Of a stretch of DNA of 34,656 bases, positions 1 to 8,528 are shown one piece after another. The stretch is from positions 1 through 34,656 of the forward strand of contig CALHTB010000059.1 in NCBI GenBank assembly GCA_938038785.1. Reading direction: 5' to 3'. The translations under genes were made by a program, and so were the position numbers. The stretch comes from an uncultured Acidimicrobiales bacterium. GTDB taxonomy: Bacteria > Actinomycetota > Acidimicrobiia > Acidimicrobiales > SHLQ01. A model generated the notes under the pieces. It ran no database searches and had not been told where the DNA came from. It was given only the letters and a program-made list of their open reading frames with translations. The stretch's first letter is position 1, and the number at the start of each line of letters is the position of its first letter.

Positions 1-6
1 GGCTTG

Positions 7-12
7 TAACCT
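7..12 (+). promoter_or_regulatory. Candidate -10 element of hrcA
   Basis: The hexamer TAACCT lies 8 bases before the hrcA ATG. It fits the TANNNT pattern seen before several other first genes in this window and would give a nearly leaderless mRNA. The -35 region and any CIRCE operator would lie outside the window, so neither can be judged. Confidence 0.4.
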
Positions 13-20
13 GAGCACTC

Positions 21-1010
21 ATGCTGGATGACCGGAAGATGGCGATTTTGCGCGCCGTCGTCGAGACCTATATCGAGACTGCAGAGCCTGTTGGTTCGTC
101 CGCGGTCAGCGAGGTGGCCGACCTCGAGGTTTCTTCCGCGACCATCCGTAACGAGCTCGTTCAACTCGATCAACAGGGGTACCTCACCCAACCGCACACG
201 AGTGCCGGCCGGGTGCCGACCGACAAGGCCTATCGCGCGTTCGTCGATGCGATCGACACCCCCGGCTTGGGGCGAACCGAAACCGAACGGGTCCGCGACT
301 TCTTCGACCACACGCACGGCGAGATCGAAGAGATGCTCGACCACACGTCGCAGCTGCTGTCGGAAATGACAGGCGTGGCCTCGGTGATAGTCGCCCCGGA
401 CAAAGACAACGCCACGGTCAAGAGCGTGCAGCTGGTGCAGTTGGCCCCTCTTGTCGTGCTGGCTGTGCTCGTGCTGTCGGACGGCACAGTCGAGAAGAGC
501 TCGATCGAAACGATCGACGAGATCGACGAGGTTGCCCTCGCGATGGCCAACGGGCATCTCACGGCTTCGATGGTCGGTCGAACGCTCGCCGACGCTGCCC
601 TTTCTCAACCCAGTGGGAATGCAACAGCTGATCGCCTTGTTGAATCGGCCCGTGCAGTGCTCACCGCCCAAGACACCTCTGGCGACATGTATGTCGGAGG
701 CCTCGCGTCCGTCTCTGAATTCGGCCAGGTCGACACCATGCGCGAAGTGCTTCACCTCCTCGAAAAGCAGCTGGTCGTCGTGACCTTGCTTCGTGACGTG
801 ATGGACCGTGGCATGTCGGTCGCAATCGGAAACGAAACCGGCGTCGACCCCCTCGCCGAATGCTCACTGGTGGTCGCTCCGTACAGCGCTGAGGGAAACC
901 AAAGCGGAACCATCGGCCTGCTCGGGCCAACCCGGATGAACTACCCACACGCCATGGCCGCTGTTGCGGTTGTGTCGCAGTCGCTCGGCAAACGATTGAG
1001 CGAGGGCTGA
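21..1010 (+). CDS. hrcA: Heat-inducible transcription repressor HrcA
   Basis: HrcA represses class I heat-shock genes (groE, dnaK/dnaJ) by binding CIRCE operators, with GroEL modulating its activity. The 329-residue protein has the usual family length. The N-terminal winged helix (about residues 1-75) carries the typical SSATIRNEL and [13 protein letters not shown] segments, and the rest is the GAF-like dimerisation region. The ATG at 21 gives the expected family start ([18 protein letters not shown]). It lies one base upstream of dnaJ, the classical hrcA-dnaJ arrangement of actinobacteria. No CIRCE repeat is visible in the 20 bases available upstream. Confidence 0.96.
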   Translation: MLDDRKMAILRAVVETYIETAEPVGSSAVSEVADLEVSSATIRNELVQLDQQGYLTQPHTSAGRVPTDKAYRAFVDAIDTPGLGRTETERVRDFFDHTHGEIEEMLDHTSQLLSEMTGVASVIVAPDKDNATVKSVQLVQLAPLVVLAVLVLSDGTVEKSSIETIDEIDEVALAMANGHLTASMVGRTLADAALSQPSGNATADRLVESARAVLTAQDTSGDMYVGGLASVSEFGQVDTMREVLHLLEKQLVVVTLLRDVMDRGMSVAIGNETGVDPLAECSLVVAPYSAEGNQSGTIGLLGPTRMNYPHAMAAVAVVSQSLGKRLSEG

Positions 1011-1011
1011 C

Positions 1012-2136
1012 ATGGCCGATCACTACGCAATCCTCGGCGTGTCCAAGAACGCCAACGAGGCCGAGATCAAAAAGGCCTACCGCCAGCAGGCCCGCAAGTA
1101 TCACCCCGATCAGAACCCCGATAACCCCGAGGCCGAGGCCAAGTTCAAAGAAGTAGCGAACGCCTACGAAGTCCTCGGCGACCCAGAGCGTCGCTCTCGA
1201 TACGACCGCTACGGCGACGATGGGCTCGGTGGCCAAGGCGGCGGAGCAGGGGGCAACCCTTTTGGTGCGAACCTCGGTGACATCTTCGAAACATTCTTCG
1301 GTGGCGGAGGTAACCCCTTCGGCGGGGGAGCCCGAGGGCCCAGCGGGCCGCCCCGTGGCGAAGACCTCGAAACCGTCCTCGATATCGACCTCAGTGCAGC
1401 GGTGTTCGGTGGCGAACAAACCGTGTCGGTCAAGACCGCCGTTGCCTGCGAACCATGCGATACCACCGGAGCTGAACCCGACACCGGCACCAGTACCTGC
1501 ACAGAGTGCAACGGTGCGGGTCAGGTTCAACGGGTGCGCCAGTCGATTCTCGGTCAGATGGTCACCACCGCTCAATGTCCCACGTGCTCGGGTCGTGGCA
1601 AGACGATCGACCAGCCATGCAAGTCGTGCCGTGGCGAAGGGCGCCAACTCGAAGAGGTCTCCTACACCGTCGACGTGCCAGCAGGCGTCGACAGCGGCTC
1701 GACGCTCCGGCTCACGGGCCGTGGGGCGGCCGGCCCGCACGGTGGAAGGCAGGGCGACCTGTACGTCCACATCAACGTCGAGGAGCATAAGCTGTTCGAG
1801 CGGGTTGGTTCGGACCTCCTGCTGCTCCAGCCGATCGGCGTGGTCCAAGCAGCGCTGGGAGTCGAGCTCGAAATCCCCACGCTCGAGGAGCCCGAGACGC
1901 TCGTCATCCCAGCGGGTACGAATTCGGGTCGTCGATTCCGGCTCCGCTCTATGGGCGTTCCCCATGTAAACGGCCGAGGTCGAGGCGACCTCATCGTCGA
2001 GCTCGTCGTCAAGACTCCAACGGATCTCTCAGACGAGGAAGAAGCGTTGCTTCGTCAATTTGCTGAACTGCGTTCCGAGACCGTAGCTCCACCCGATCCG
2101 GGGTTCTTTGGCAAGGTCAAGTCAGCGTTCAAGTGA
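1012..2136 (+). CDS. dnaJ: Chaperone protein DnaJ (DnaJ2 type)
   Basis: DnaJ is the Hsp40 co-chaperone that delivers unfolded clients to DnaK and stimulates its ATPase. The order is complete. The J domain (about residues 4-68) has the HPD motif at 31-33. A Gly/Phe-rich linker spans about 72-112. The zinc centre has four CxxC pairs at C146/C149, C163/C166, C189/C192 and C203/C206, and a C-terminal substrate-binding domain follows. The first pair (CEPCDTTG) has lost one of the usual glycines of CxxCxGxG, but all eight cysteines remain. Position after hrcA and before rsmE matches the actinobacterial dnaJ2 locus. The gene starts one base after the hrcA stop and shares four bases with rsmE, so the three are probably one operon. 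Confidence 0.97.
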   Translation: MADHYAILGVSKNANEAEIKKAYRQQARKYHPDQNPDNPEAEAKFKEVANAYEVLGDPERRSRYDRYGDDGLGGQGGGAGGNPFGANLGDIFETFFGGGGNPFGGGARGPSGPPRGEDLETVLDIDLSAAVFGGEQTVSVKTAVACEPCDTTGAEPDTGTSTCTECNGAGQVQRVRQSILGQMVTTAQCPTCSGRGKTIDQPCKSCRGEGRQLEEVSYTVDVPAGVDSGSTLRLTGRGAAGPHGGRQGDLYVHINVEEHKLFERVGSDLLLLQPIGVVQAALGVELEIPTLEEPETLVIPAGTNSGRRFRLRSMGVPHVNGRGRGDLIVELVVKTPTDLSDEEEALLRQFAELRSETVAPPDPGFFGKVKSAFK

Positions 2137-2834
2137 TCGAGTATCCCGCGGGAACTCCGGGGCCGCATGTCTTTGTGGACTCACTCGACGCAATGCACCT
2201 CGACGCTGATGATCTCGCACACCTTTCAAAGTCGTTGCGCATGCGAGATGGCGACCCATTGACCGTTAGCGACGGCCAAGGCAATTGGTGCCGAGCGACA
2301 TTTTCGTCGTCTGGTTCGTTGCAAAGCAACGGGACGGTCCATTCGGTTCCCGCACGCAAGCGTCCCCTCACGGTTGGGTTCTCGCTTGTCAAAGGCTCCA
2401 AACCCGAGCTCGTCATCCAGAAGCTCACCGAGCTCGGCATCGACCGCATCGTCGTGCTGGCCGCCGAACGGTCGATCGTGAAGTGGGACGACGACAAAGT
2501 CGGTAAGGCAATGCAGCGCTGGCAGCGGATCATCCGTGAGGCCGCAATGCAGAGCCACCAAGTTCGATTGCCGACCATCGACGCGTTGGTGCCTGCCATT
2601 GATTGGCTGGGTGGGACCGACGTGGCGATCGCTCACTTCGGCGGAAACACCATTGACGCATCCCACACCTCGATCGCCATCGGGCCAGAGGGTGGCTGGA
2701 GCGACGACGAGCTGTTGGCCGCAACTCAGCGGGTGTCACTCGGCACGACTGTCTTACGAGCCGAGACAGCTGCGATCGCGGCGGGAACAATGCTCACCGC
2801 GGCATCGGAGCACACTCAGTCTGACGGTGGGTGA
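2133..2834 (+). CDS. rsmE: 16S rRNA (uracil1498-N3)-methyltransferase RsmE
   Basis: RsmE methylates N3 of U1498 in 16S rRNA of the 30S subunit using SAM. The 233-residue protein has an N-terminal PUA-like RNA-binding part (about 1-75) and a C-terminal SPOUT domain. The trefoil-knot SAM-binding segment [12 protein letters not shown] lies near residues 182-194, and a family-typical [15 protein letters not shown] stretch lies near the end. It starts with GTG at 2133, overlapping the dnaJ stop as GTGA, which implies translational coupling. The hrcA-dnaJ-rsmE order is conserved in actinobacteria. Confidence 0.95.
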   Translation: MIEYPAGTPGPHVFVDSLDAMHLDADDLAHLSKSLRMRDGDPLTVSDGQGNWCRATFSSSGSLQSNGTVHSVPARKRPLTVGFSLVKGSKPELVIQKLTELGIDRIVVLAAERSIVKWDDDKVGKAMQRWQRIIREAAMQSHQVRLPTIDALVPAIDWLGGTDVAIAHFGGNTIDASHTSIAIGPEGGWSDDELLAATQRVSLGTTVLRAETAAIAAGTMLTAASEHTQSDGG

Positions 2835-2854
2835 GCAGAAAGTCCGAGTTCGTT

Positions 2855-2884
2855 TTGTAGCGGTTCTCCGAACGTGTCTAGGGT
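2855..2884 (+). promoter_or_regulatory. Promoter of the bldD-like gene
   Basis: A -35-like TTGTAG (2855-2860) is separated by 18 bases from a -10-like TAGGGT (2879-2884). Transcription would start near 2891, leaving a leader of about 50 bases with a strong Shine-Dalgarno tract (GAGGGAGAGG, 2931-2940) before the ATG at 2945. This predicts that the bldD-like gene is transcribed separately from hrcA-dnaJ-rsmE. Confidence 0.5.
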
Positions 2885-2944
2885 GATCCCTGAAGTCGTC
2901 ACTGTGTGCGTTACGCGCGCCGCATAGGGCGAGGGAGAGGATCA

Positions 2945-3490
2945 ATGGACGAGAACAACACATCGGACGATTACAGCCGCAAGGTGGGCGAGCGTCTGCG
3001 CCAAATTCGGCGGCAGAAGCGCTTGTCGCTTCAAGAAGTCGAAGCGAACTCCAGCCAGGAGTTCAAAGCGTCGGTACTTGGTGCGTACGAACGAGGAGAG
3101 CGCGCCATCAGCGTCCCTCGACTCCGCAAGCTGGCAGCGTTCTACAACGTGCCAGTCGATCAGCTGCTGCCGATCGAAGGAGCACCGGACTTCGGTGTCG
3201 AGGTCAACGATGAGATCGACCTGCGCGATCGCCCCACGCGGGCGGCCGGAGCATCGATCACCATCGATCTCACCAAGCTCGAGAAGCTCAGCGGCCCCGA
3301 AGCCGACATGCTGTCTCGCTATCTCACGATGATCCAGGTGCAGCGACAAGACTTCAACGGCCGGGTGCTCACCATCCGTCGTGATGACCTGCAAGCACTC
3401 GCGGCCATTCTTGGCACAGGAATCGATGGAGCAGCGCCTCGCATCGACGCCCTTGGCCTGAGCTTCATCCCAGAGGCTGCAATCGCGTAA
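2945..3490 (+). CDS. BldD-like transcriptional regulator with c-di-GMP-binding signature
   Basis: The gene encodes a 181-residue DNA-binding protein resembling Streptomyces BldD, the c-di-GMP-controlled repressor of development. An XRE-type helix-turn-helix domain (about residues 10-76) contains the BldD-like run GAYERGERAISVPRLRKLA. The C-terminal domain contains RQD at 134-136, eight residues, then RRDD at 145-148. That matches the RxD-X8-RxxD pattern by which Streptomyces BldD binds tetrameric c-di-GMP. The ATG at 2945 is chosen over an upstream in-frame start because a GAGGGAGAGG ribosome site precedes it by 4 bases and the protein then begins just before the HTH. A strong terminator follows, so it is probably monocistronic. 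Targets are unknown; the pilus operon nearby is a speculative one. Confidence 0.85.
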   Translation: MDENNTSDDYSRKVGERLRQIRRQKRLSLQEVEANSSQEFKASVLGAYERGERAISVPRLRKLAAFYNVPVDQLLPIEGAPDFGVEVNDEIDLRDRPTRAAGASITIDLTKLEKLSGPEADMLSRYLTMIQVQRQDFNGRVLTIRRDDLQALAAILGTGIDGAAPRIDALGLSFIPEAAIA

Positions 3491-3521
3491 CTCGCCGCAA
3501 GGCACAACTCAAAGTACGCAC

Positions 3522-3563
3522 AACGGCGTCTCGGCTATCGGCCGAGGCGCCGTTTCCGTTTTG
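3522..3563 (+). terminator. Rho-independent terminator after the bldD-like gene
   Basis: The arms 3522-3535 (AACGGCGTCTCGGC) and 3541-3554 form a 14-bp stem with one G-T wobble and a 5-base loop (TATCG). A T-rich tract (TTTCCGTTTT) follows. It lies 32 bases after the bldD-like stop codon. Confidence 0.85.
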
Positions 3564-3591
3564 TGGCCGTGGACTGAGTTTTTCTATGCGG

Positions 3592-3597
3592 TAGATT
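3592..3597 (+). promoter_or_regulatory. Candidate -10 element for leaderless aldo/keto reductase mRNA
   Basis: TAGATT is followed by six bases and then the ATG at 3604. That spacing puts transcription start at or next to the A of the ATG. No Shine-Dalgarno sequence is present. No convincing -35 box was found. Confidence 0.5.
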
Positions 3598-3603
3598 TCC
3601 GCC

Positions 3604-4569
3604 ATGACAGAGATGACGTACCGACGGTTGGGGCGAAGCGGGCTGAAAGTAAGCACGCTCTCGTATGGATCATGGGTCACCTTCGGTGGCCAACAAGGCC
3701 TCGATGCCGTCATGGAATCGATGGAGGCGGCCCACTCCGCGGGCTGCAACTTCTTCGACAACGCCGAGGCGTATGCCCGCGGCGAATCCGAGCGGCTTAT
3801 GGGTCAAGCCCTCGAACACTTCGACTGGCCGCGCCAGAACTACATCATCAGCACAAAGTTCTTCTGGGGTATCTCCGACGATGTCAACAACCACTTCACG
3901 CTGAATCGCAAGTACCTGATGAATGGCATCGATCGTTCGCTCGAACGACTTCAGCTCGACTTTGTTGACCTGGTCTACTGCCATCGCCCCGACCCCGACA
4001 CCCCGCTCGAGGAAACCGTGTGGGCCATGCACGACATTATTTCGGCCGGGAAGGCCCTCTACTGGGGAACGTCGGAATGGTCGGCCGAAGAGATCCGCGG
4101 TGCCTATGAAATCGCCGAACGACACCACCTGCACAAGCCCGTAATGGAACAGCCCGAGTACAACCTGCTGAATCGAACAAAGGTCGAACAGGAGTACCGG
4201 CGTCTCTACGAGGACATCGGGCTAGGTACCACCACGTGGAGTCCTCTCGCTGGTGGACTTCTCACCGGCAAGTATCGCGACGGTATTCCCGAGGGAAGTC
4301 GCGCCTCGCTAAAGAACCATGCCGGCCTGCAAACCACCCTGCAGGAGGCCGATGCGTTAGCCACGATCAACCGCGTGGTTGACGTTGCCGACGAACTTGG
4401 CTGCAAACCCGCACAGGTCGCCCTGGCGTGGTGCGCGGCAAATCCGAACGTCTCCACCGTCATTACCGGCGCTAGCCGTTCAAGTCAGGTCGTCGAGAAT
4501 TTCGAAACGATGGCGGTGATCGACGTGCTCACACCCGAGCTCGTCTCACGCCTCAACGGCGAGGACTAA
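3604..4569 (+). CDS. Aldo/keto reductase, voltage-gated K+ channel beta-subunit-like (AKR6-type)
   Basis: The protein is an NADP(H)-dependent oxidoreductase of the aldo/keto reductase fold, 321 residues long. The N-terminal [14 protein letters not shown] is typical of the Kv-beta/YghZ-like group. The catalytic tetrad can be placed at D52, Y57, K85 and H127 (segments [27 protein letters not shown]). The C-terminal nucleotide-binding segment [15 protein letters not shown] is also characteristic. The ATG at 3604 is supported by a TANNNT hexamer 6 bases upstream; the ATG at codon 4 is an alternative. It stands alone, convergent with the Rieske gene. The physiological substrate cannot be read from the sequence. 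Confidence 0.9.
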   Translation: MTEMTYRRLGRSGLKVSTLSYGSWVTFGGQQGLDAVMESMEAAHSAGCNFFDNAEAYARGESERLMGQALEHFDWPRQNYIISTKFFWGISDDVNNHFTLNRKYLMNGIDRSLERLQLDFVDLVYCHRPDPDTPLEETVWAMHDIISAGKALYWGTSEWSAEEIRGAYEIAERHHLHKPVMEQPEYNLLNRTKVEQEYRRLYEDIGLGTTTWSPLAGGLLTGKYRDGIPEGSRASLKNHAGLQTTLQEADALATINRVVDVADELGCKPAQVALAWCAANPNVSTVITGASRSSQVVENFETMAVIDVLTPELVSRLNGED

Positions 4570-4623
4570 TCATCGGACTGAGCTAGACGTTGAGCGGCGG
4601 ATCTGCGTTGGCTCTGCGGCTCG

Positions 4624-6336
4624 TCAGCGGGTAGGTGGTTTACCCGTGCGGATGAAGTCGAGCGACTCGTCCACGTTGCGCCGCACAAAGCGCTCGTTAC
4701 GCGGCGAGGCCAGGTAACGGGCGGCGGCCAATAGGGGCAGATGAGAGTCGGTGGCGTTCGCTTCGAGCTTGGCGGCCTGGCTGAGCTTGATCTGGTGCGC
4801 TACCACAATGAACGCACCCGACTGGTCGGCCAGCGCCGCATCGATCAGCGCATTGCCAGCGTCCTCAAAGTTCAACGCGGCCACAGCGTTTAGCGCGGTC
4901 TGGCTATCTCGAAAGCGGACCGCAGTTCTGATATCGCCAGCCGCGGGCGAAGCCGCCATTTCCTCCTGAACGCCATGTCGTTGTTCGCCGCGGGCGCTAT
5001 CGAACAGCAACCAAGTGGCGAACAACGCCAAGCGGGCCACGTGGGGGCCGGGGTCGACATCCCACGCCCATCGAACGGCGTTCACCATGGTTGTCACATG
5101 GGTGATGTCGAGCCAGCCGAAGGAGTCGTCGTCGAGAAATTCGACGTCGAGGCTATGGCGAAGCATGCGGCGTGCCGAAGCGATTGCCAACGCGTCGAGC
5201 AAGCCCTCGATGCCAGCCCCGGCGAGCACGGCGTCGGTCGCCGTCTCAATCGGCGCTTCGGTGATATCGAGCAGCCGATCAGCGAGGTCTCGGTCGCTCC
5301 AGGCGTCAACGCGAGGTGCATTTGACAGTGCATCCAAATCGGCTAGCTCGATCTTGGCCATGGTCTTTCGCATGTACGGGAGAAGGTCCTCGCGGGTTTC
5401 CCATGCGGTGGTGGTAGCCGAATGTGGCAGCAGGTCGGCTGCCCGGTCCCAGCCAACATGTTCGAGCAGCTCGAAGGTCTTTTGGGTATAGATGATTCCG
5501 TGGCCGTAGCCAAGGTGATGACGCGATGCTGCGTCGATGAACTCGTGTCGAACCGCTGCCGGGTCGTCCCCGTCGGCAAGCCAGGCGAGGGTCTTGGCGC
5601 GGACGCCTTCAATGTCCTCATCCTCGACGGCTTGTTGGAAGTCCGGAGTGGAGTTGGGGGAGGGGAGTTCGTATGGTTCGCGACCCCGAGCGACCTCGGC
5701 CAATCCGCTCAGACCTTGCACAAGCGCCAAGGCCTGTTCGTCGCCCGTTCGTTGCAACGCAATAGTGAGGCAGTCGGAAGCCATCGCCATCTCATGGCCC
5801 GGACCCCACTCGGCTCGAGGCGCTGCGTGACGAATGCCCTCCCACAAAATGTCCTGCGGCGAAGCGCCAGCGTTCAGCAGGCGGGCAGTGTCGCGTGCGA
5901 TCTGGCCGATGTAGTTGGCTTCGATTCCCCGACGCAGACTCGGCCAAGTGGCCTCTAGTATTTCCTCGTCAGTGGGCTCGGTCACCGACACGACGATGTT
6001 GTCACCATCGATTTCAACCGCGTGGCAGGCAACGTCCTCCTCGCCTTGCACACACTCGCCGGTGCGGGCATCGAACTTCCAGTTGTGCCATTGGCACACC
6101 ACCATCTCGTCGGCGAGCGCCCCGGTGACCAGCCCGTATCCCTGATGCGGGCACGCATTGTCGAGGGCATGGATGCCAGACTTCGTGCGAACCACGGCGA
6201 TCCGCCGCTCGCCAACCCTGGCCATCTTCATATCGCCGACTTCAAAGTCAGACACCAAGCCAACAGTGGCGGTCGTCGTTCGGTCTGCAGTTGAGGTCGG
6301 AGTTTCGGTTGAGTTCGGTGTGTCGGTGGAGGTCAT
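4624..6336 (-). CDS. Rieske [2Fe-2S] protein with a large histidine-containing helical-repeat domain
   Basis: The 570-residue protein has a Rieske ferredoxin-like domain (about residues 25-118) with both cluster motifs: C62-P-H64 and C81-Q-W-H84. The remaining 450 residues match no family I can name. They look entirely helical and seem to hold four degenerate repeats, each with an AL..A-type helix and a histidine at a similar place (H181, H279, H413, H514). The clearest pair is GPGH at 178-181 and GYGH at 276-279. A weak resemblance to questin-oxidase-like helical proteins was considered but cannot be shown. The start at 6336 removes 25 codons of a longer frame. A TACGAT hexamer lies 7 bases upstream, inside a SoxR-type promoter. 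It is divergent from soxR, so a redox-stress electron-transfer or oxygenase role is inferred. Confidence 0.8.
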   Translation of the reverse strand: MTSTDTPNSTETPTSTADRTTTATVGLVSDFEVGDMKMARVGERRIAVVRTKSGIHALDNACPHQGYGLVTGALADEMVVCQWHNWKFDARTGECVQGEEDVACHAVEIDGDNIVVSVTEPTDEEILEATWPSLRRGIEANYIGQIARDTARLLNAGASPQDILWEGIRHAAPRAEWGPGHEMAMASDCLTIALQRTGDEQALALVQGLSGLAEVARGREPYELPSPNSTPDFQQAVEDEDIEGVRAKTLAWLADGDDPAAVRHEFIDAASRHHLGYGHGIIYTQKTFELLEHVGWDRAADLLPHSATTTAWETREDLLPYMRKTMAKIELADLDALSNAPRVDAWSDRDLADRLLDITEAPIETATDAVLAGAGIEGLLDALAIASARRMLRHSLDVEFLDDDSFGWLDITHVTTMVNAVRWAWDVDPGPHVARLALFATWLLFDSARGEQRHGVQEEMAASPAAGDIRTAVRFRDSQTALNAVAALNFEDAGNALIDAALADQSGAFIVVAHQIKLSQAAKLEANATDSHLPLLAAARYLASPRNERFVRRNVDESLDFIRTGKPPTR

Positions 6337-6343
6337 GTGCAGT

Positions 6344-6374
6344 ATCGTAAAAGTTAAAGTGCACTTGAAGTCAA
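6344..6374 (-). promoter_or_regulatory. SoxR/MerR-type promoter of the Rieske gene with operator dyad in the spacer
   Basis: On the minus strand a -35 TTGACT (6374-6369) is separated by exactly 19 bases from a -10 TACGAT (6349-6344), and the Rieske ATG follows after 7 bases. The spacer holds an imperfect dyad (6352-6371; 8 of 10 base pairs, centred on AAGTGCACTT). An over-long 19-bp spacer with the activator dyad inside it is the hallmark of MerR-family-activated promoters. The element also covers the soxR ribosome site (AAGGAG, 6373-6378), so SoxR probably controls its own gene as well. Confidence 0.75.
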
Positions 6375-6384
6375 GGAGAAATCT

Positions 6385-6864
6385 ATGGCGCCTCACAAGA
6401 CCCCAGCGCACCGGGATGATGTGCTCACCGTAGGACAGGTGGCCGAGCGCTGCGGTGTTGCGTCATCAGCAGTCCGCTACTACGACGACGAAGGGTTGAT
6501 CAGCTCGTCCCGGACATCTGGCGGGCAGCGGCGCTTCTCTCGAGACACCATTCGGCGCATTGCGTTCATCCTGGCGGGTCAACGTGTAGGGCGCCCGTTA
6601 TCGGACGTGCGAGCAGTTTTCGACGCGCTCCCACGAAACCGCACGCCCAACCAGAATGACTGGAGCGCAGCGTCCACGAAGTGGCGCGTGCAGCTCGACG
6701 ACCAGATCGAACAACTGACGGCGTTGCGAGATCAACTCGACGCCTGCATTGGCTGCGGATGTCTCAGCCTCGACCGCTGTGCCATCTACAACCCCGAGGA
6801 TCGGGCCGTCGCCCTCGGCAGCGGAGCCCGTTACCTTCTCGGAGACTCAGCCGGCGACCTGTGA
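6385..6864 (+). CDS. soxR: Redox-sensitive transcriptional activator SoxR
   Basis: SoxR is a MerR-family dimer that senses redox-active compounds or superoxide stress through oxidation of its [2Fe-2S] cluster and then activates promoters with long spacers. The 159-residue protein has the MerR winged helix (about residues 13-82; VGQVAERCGVASSAVRYYD), a dimerisation helix, and the cluster motif CIGCGCLSLDRC with C121, C124, C126 and C132. That is the exact C-X2-C-X-C-X5-C spacing of SoxR. The downstream YNPEDR segment is also typical. The ATG at 6385 has an AAGGAG ribosome site 6 bases upstream. Its divergent neighbour, the Rieske fusion gene, carries the matching promoter and is the predicted target. 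Confidence 0.93.
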   Translation: MAPHKTPAHRDDVLTVGQVAERCGVASSAVRYYDDEGLISSSRTSGGQRRFSRDTIRRIAFILAGQRVGRPLSDVRAVFDALPRNRTPNQNDWSAASTKWRVQLDDQIEQLTALRDQLDACIGCGCLSLDRCAIYNPEDRAVALGSGARYLLGDSAGDL

Positions 6865-6877
6865 ACGACGGTACGAG

Positions 6878-7612
6878 CTAGAGGTTCCCCACGGTCCCAC
6901 GCGAGATTGGTGGTAGCACCAATTCTTGGCCGGGCAAGATGAGATCGGGGTTTCCGGGCTCGACAAGGCGGTCAAGGTTTGCCTCGACGAGTACGTCCAC
7001 GTACGCCGCCACTGTTTGGTCGGTGATGTCTTCGCCGGCGGGCAAGTCGTCGGCCAGTGTTTCGCGGGCGATGAGCCACATCGAGTCGCCGGTACGAACT
7101 TCCCACAACTCGGGTGCTGGAGCACTGGTGTGAACAGTGCCGGTGTGGTCTGCCGGGTTGATCGTCTCCGCCTCAACCTGTTCATCGAGTACCAGCGGTT
7201 CGTCGACGGTGCTAAGTGTGAGCGATTGCGGCGGGCTAAGCGAGGTGGCTGGCCCGGTAGAGGCCATGTGCATAACGGCCGGTCCGGCCGTAGCGGTAAG
7301 CCCGAGGGCCACACCGATCACCGATGCCATACCCGGCGGTACGAAACGGCGGATGCCGGTGGCCTCGCCGTCGGGTTCAGGGTCGGTGAGGGCAAGAACG
7401 GCCACGGCTACGAACAAGTAGTACGCAAGCGCCAGCGCAATCCACCGGGCGATGGTGGCGACCAACGCAACCGGATCGTCGAACCAGCCCGACAGCTCGC
7501 CGCCGCTTAGGCCGGTTGGACCTCGAAGGCCAAAGCGCGACGCAAGGTGAAGTGCCACGATCACAACGGCGATGGCGGCAAGGATGCTAAGAGCGCGAAG
7601 ACGACGATTCAT
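6878..7612 (-). CDS. LysM-domain membrane protein, last gene of the Tad operon
   Basis: The 244-residue protein has three predicted membrane segments (about residues 7-25, 46-75 and 92-112) and a linker. A C-terminal LysM-like domain (about 172-236) opens with WEVRTGDSMWLIA and closes with NPDLILPGQELVLPP. LysM modules bind peptidoglycan or other N-acetylglucosamine polymers. Its ATG overlaps the stop of the TadG-like gene as ATGA, so it is translationally coupled to the pilus operon. I infer that it anchors the pilus machinery to the cell wall, replacing functions that outer-membrane Tad components serve in diderms. No standard Tad gene name applies. Confidence 0.8.
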   Translation of the reverse strand: MNRRLRALSILAAIAVVIVALHLASRFGLRGPTGLSGGELSGWFDDPVALVATIARWIALALAYYLFVAVAVLALTDPEPDGEATGIRRFVPPGMASVIGVALGLTATAGPAVMHMASTGPATSLSPPQSLTLSTVDEPLVLDEQVEAETINPADHTGTVHTSAPAPELWEVRTGDSMWLIARETLADDLPAGEDITDQTVAAYVDVLVEANLDRLVEPGNPDLILPGQELVLPPISRGTVGNL

Positions 7613-8055
7613 GGTTGATCCGATCGAACTAGAGCTGCTTCACCTGTGGCGGTGAGGGTTGTGGTCGCCCCAAAGACGGCCTTGCCCAAGATGAACTCGT
7701 GCACATACGTGATGGTCACGGCAGCTTCCGGCTCGGCTCCAGCGGTCACCGAGACTCCGCCGACAGCATTTGCGGTGGGTAGGTTTGAGATGGCAATTCC
7801 TCCGGCTAGCACCGAGCTTGCACGACCGGGGTCGATGACGAGAACAGTGCTGTCGGTGCGAAAGGCGTCCACGTCGAACCCCACCGTCGCGGCATCGTTT
7901 GCCAGCGAGTCGGCGAGATCGTCGAGCTGGCGTTGTCGCAAGTGCATGGCGGCCACCTCGAGTGTGACAGTCCCAAGGAGCACCACGATGATCAGTGCAA
8001 TGGGGGCGAGAAAGATCGTTTGACCACGGTCGTCGTGGAGGCGTTGCCGAATCAT
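7609..8055 (-). CDS. TadG/TadE-like pseudopilin of the Tad locus
   Basis: This is a 148-residue protein with a short basic leader ending in DDRG (residues 8-11), one hydrophobic helix (about 12-36) and an extracytoplasmic domain. The layout is that of TadE/TadF/TadG minor pilins, and the segment LRQRQLDDLADSLANDAA resembles the start of putative TadG-like proteins. The ATG at 8055 is preferred over an in-frame TTG two codons upstream because it overlaps the previous stop as ATGA. It is the third and last pilin-like accessory gene, followed by the LysM gene. The protein is likely processed and exported with the pilus. Confidence 0.75.
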   Translation of the reverse strand: MIRQRLHDDRGQTIFLAPIALIIVVLLGTVTLEVAAMHLRQRQLDDLADSLANDAATVGFDVDAFRTDSTVLVIDPGRASSVLAGGIAISNLPTANAVGGVSVTAGAEPEAAVTITYVHEFILGKAVFGATTTLTATGEAALVRSDQP

Positions 8056-8528
8056 CCGCAATCTCCAACGAATTCGCCGCTGCGGTAGGCGTCGACTCGT
8101 TCACTGTGCGCTGACTCGACAGTTGTTAGTGATCCGAAGCTCCCGAAGCCAGGGAGCTGGATAAACGGCACGTCGTATTCGACGGTGACACTGATGATCG
8201 CGCACCGAGCAAATCCCTCGCTGGCCGCGATATTGATTCGTGCCGGGGTGTCGTTGCGGCCGTAGTTGCTCATGACTTCGGTGATGGTTTGTCGTGCGTC
8301 GGCCTGCGCCGTTCCCTCGTCGGCAGACTCGACGAACACACGAGCACCTTCACGAGATGCAGCTGACGTGGCAAACGACGCGTCGATCACGGCCCACACG
8401 TTGATAATCAGCATCGAGCCCACGACAAAGGCCAACAAGCCGAAGAAGAGCACGTCGGATCCGCCGACGATGCCACGATCGTCGTCGCGGCGCTGAGACC
8501 AAAGGTCGTGCAGTCGGGCGGTGATCAT
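8052..8528 (-). CDS. TadE-like pseudopilin
   Basis: The 158-residue protein has a basic leader ending in DDDRG (residues 15-19), a hydrophobic helix (about 25-50) and a roughly 105-residue extracytoplasmic part. The segment ATSAASREGARVFVESAD after the helix is typical of TadE-like proteins. The two cysteines near the end (CAIIS and the penultimate GDCG) could form a disulfide; this is inference. Both ends overlap neighbours by four bases, indicating coupled translation within the pilus operon. Exact assignment to TadE versus TadF is not possible by eye. Confidence 0.75.
   Translation of the reverse strand: MITARLHDLWSQRRDDDRGIVGGSDVLFFGLLAFVVGSMLIINVWAVIDASFATSAASREGARVFVESADEGTAQADARQTITEVMSNYGRNDTPARINIAASEGFARCAIISVTVEYDVPFIQLPGFGSFGSLTTVESAHSERVDAYRSGEFVGDCG

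Noticed and set aside
661..1965. Long minus-strand open frame (434 codons) opposite hrcA and dnaJ
   Set aside because: It is antisense to two certain genes, has no recognisable domain and reflects GC-rich codon use of the real genes.
2899..2911. Possible BldD box upstream of the bldD-like gene
   Set aside because: TCACTGTGTGCGT matches only about six of nine fixed positions of the Streptomyces consensus as I recall it; too weak to call autoregulation.
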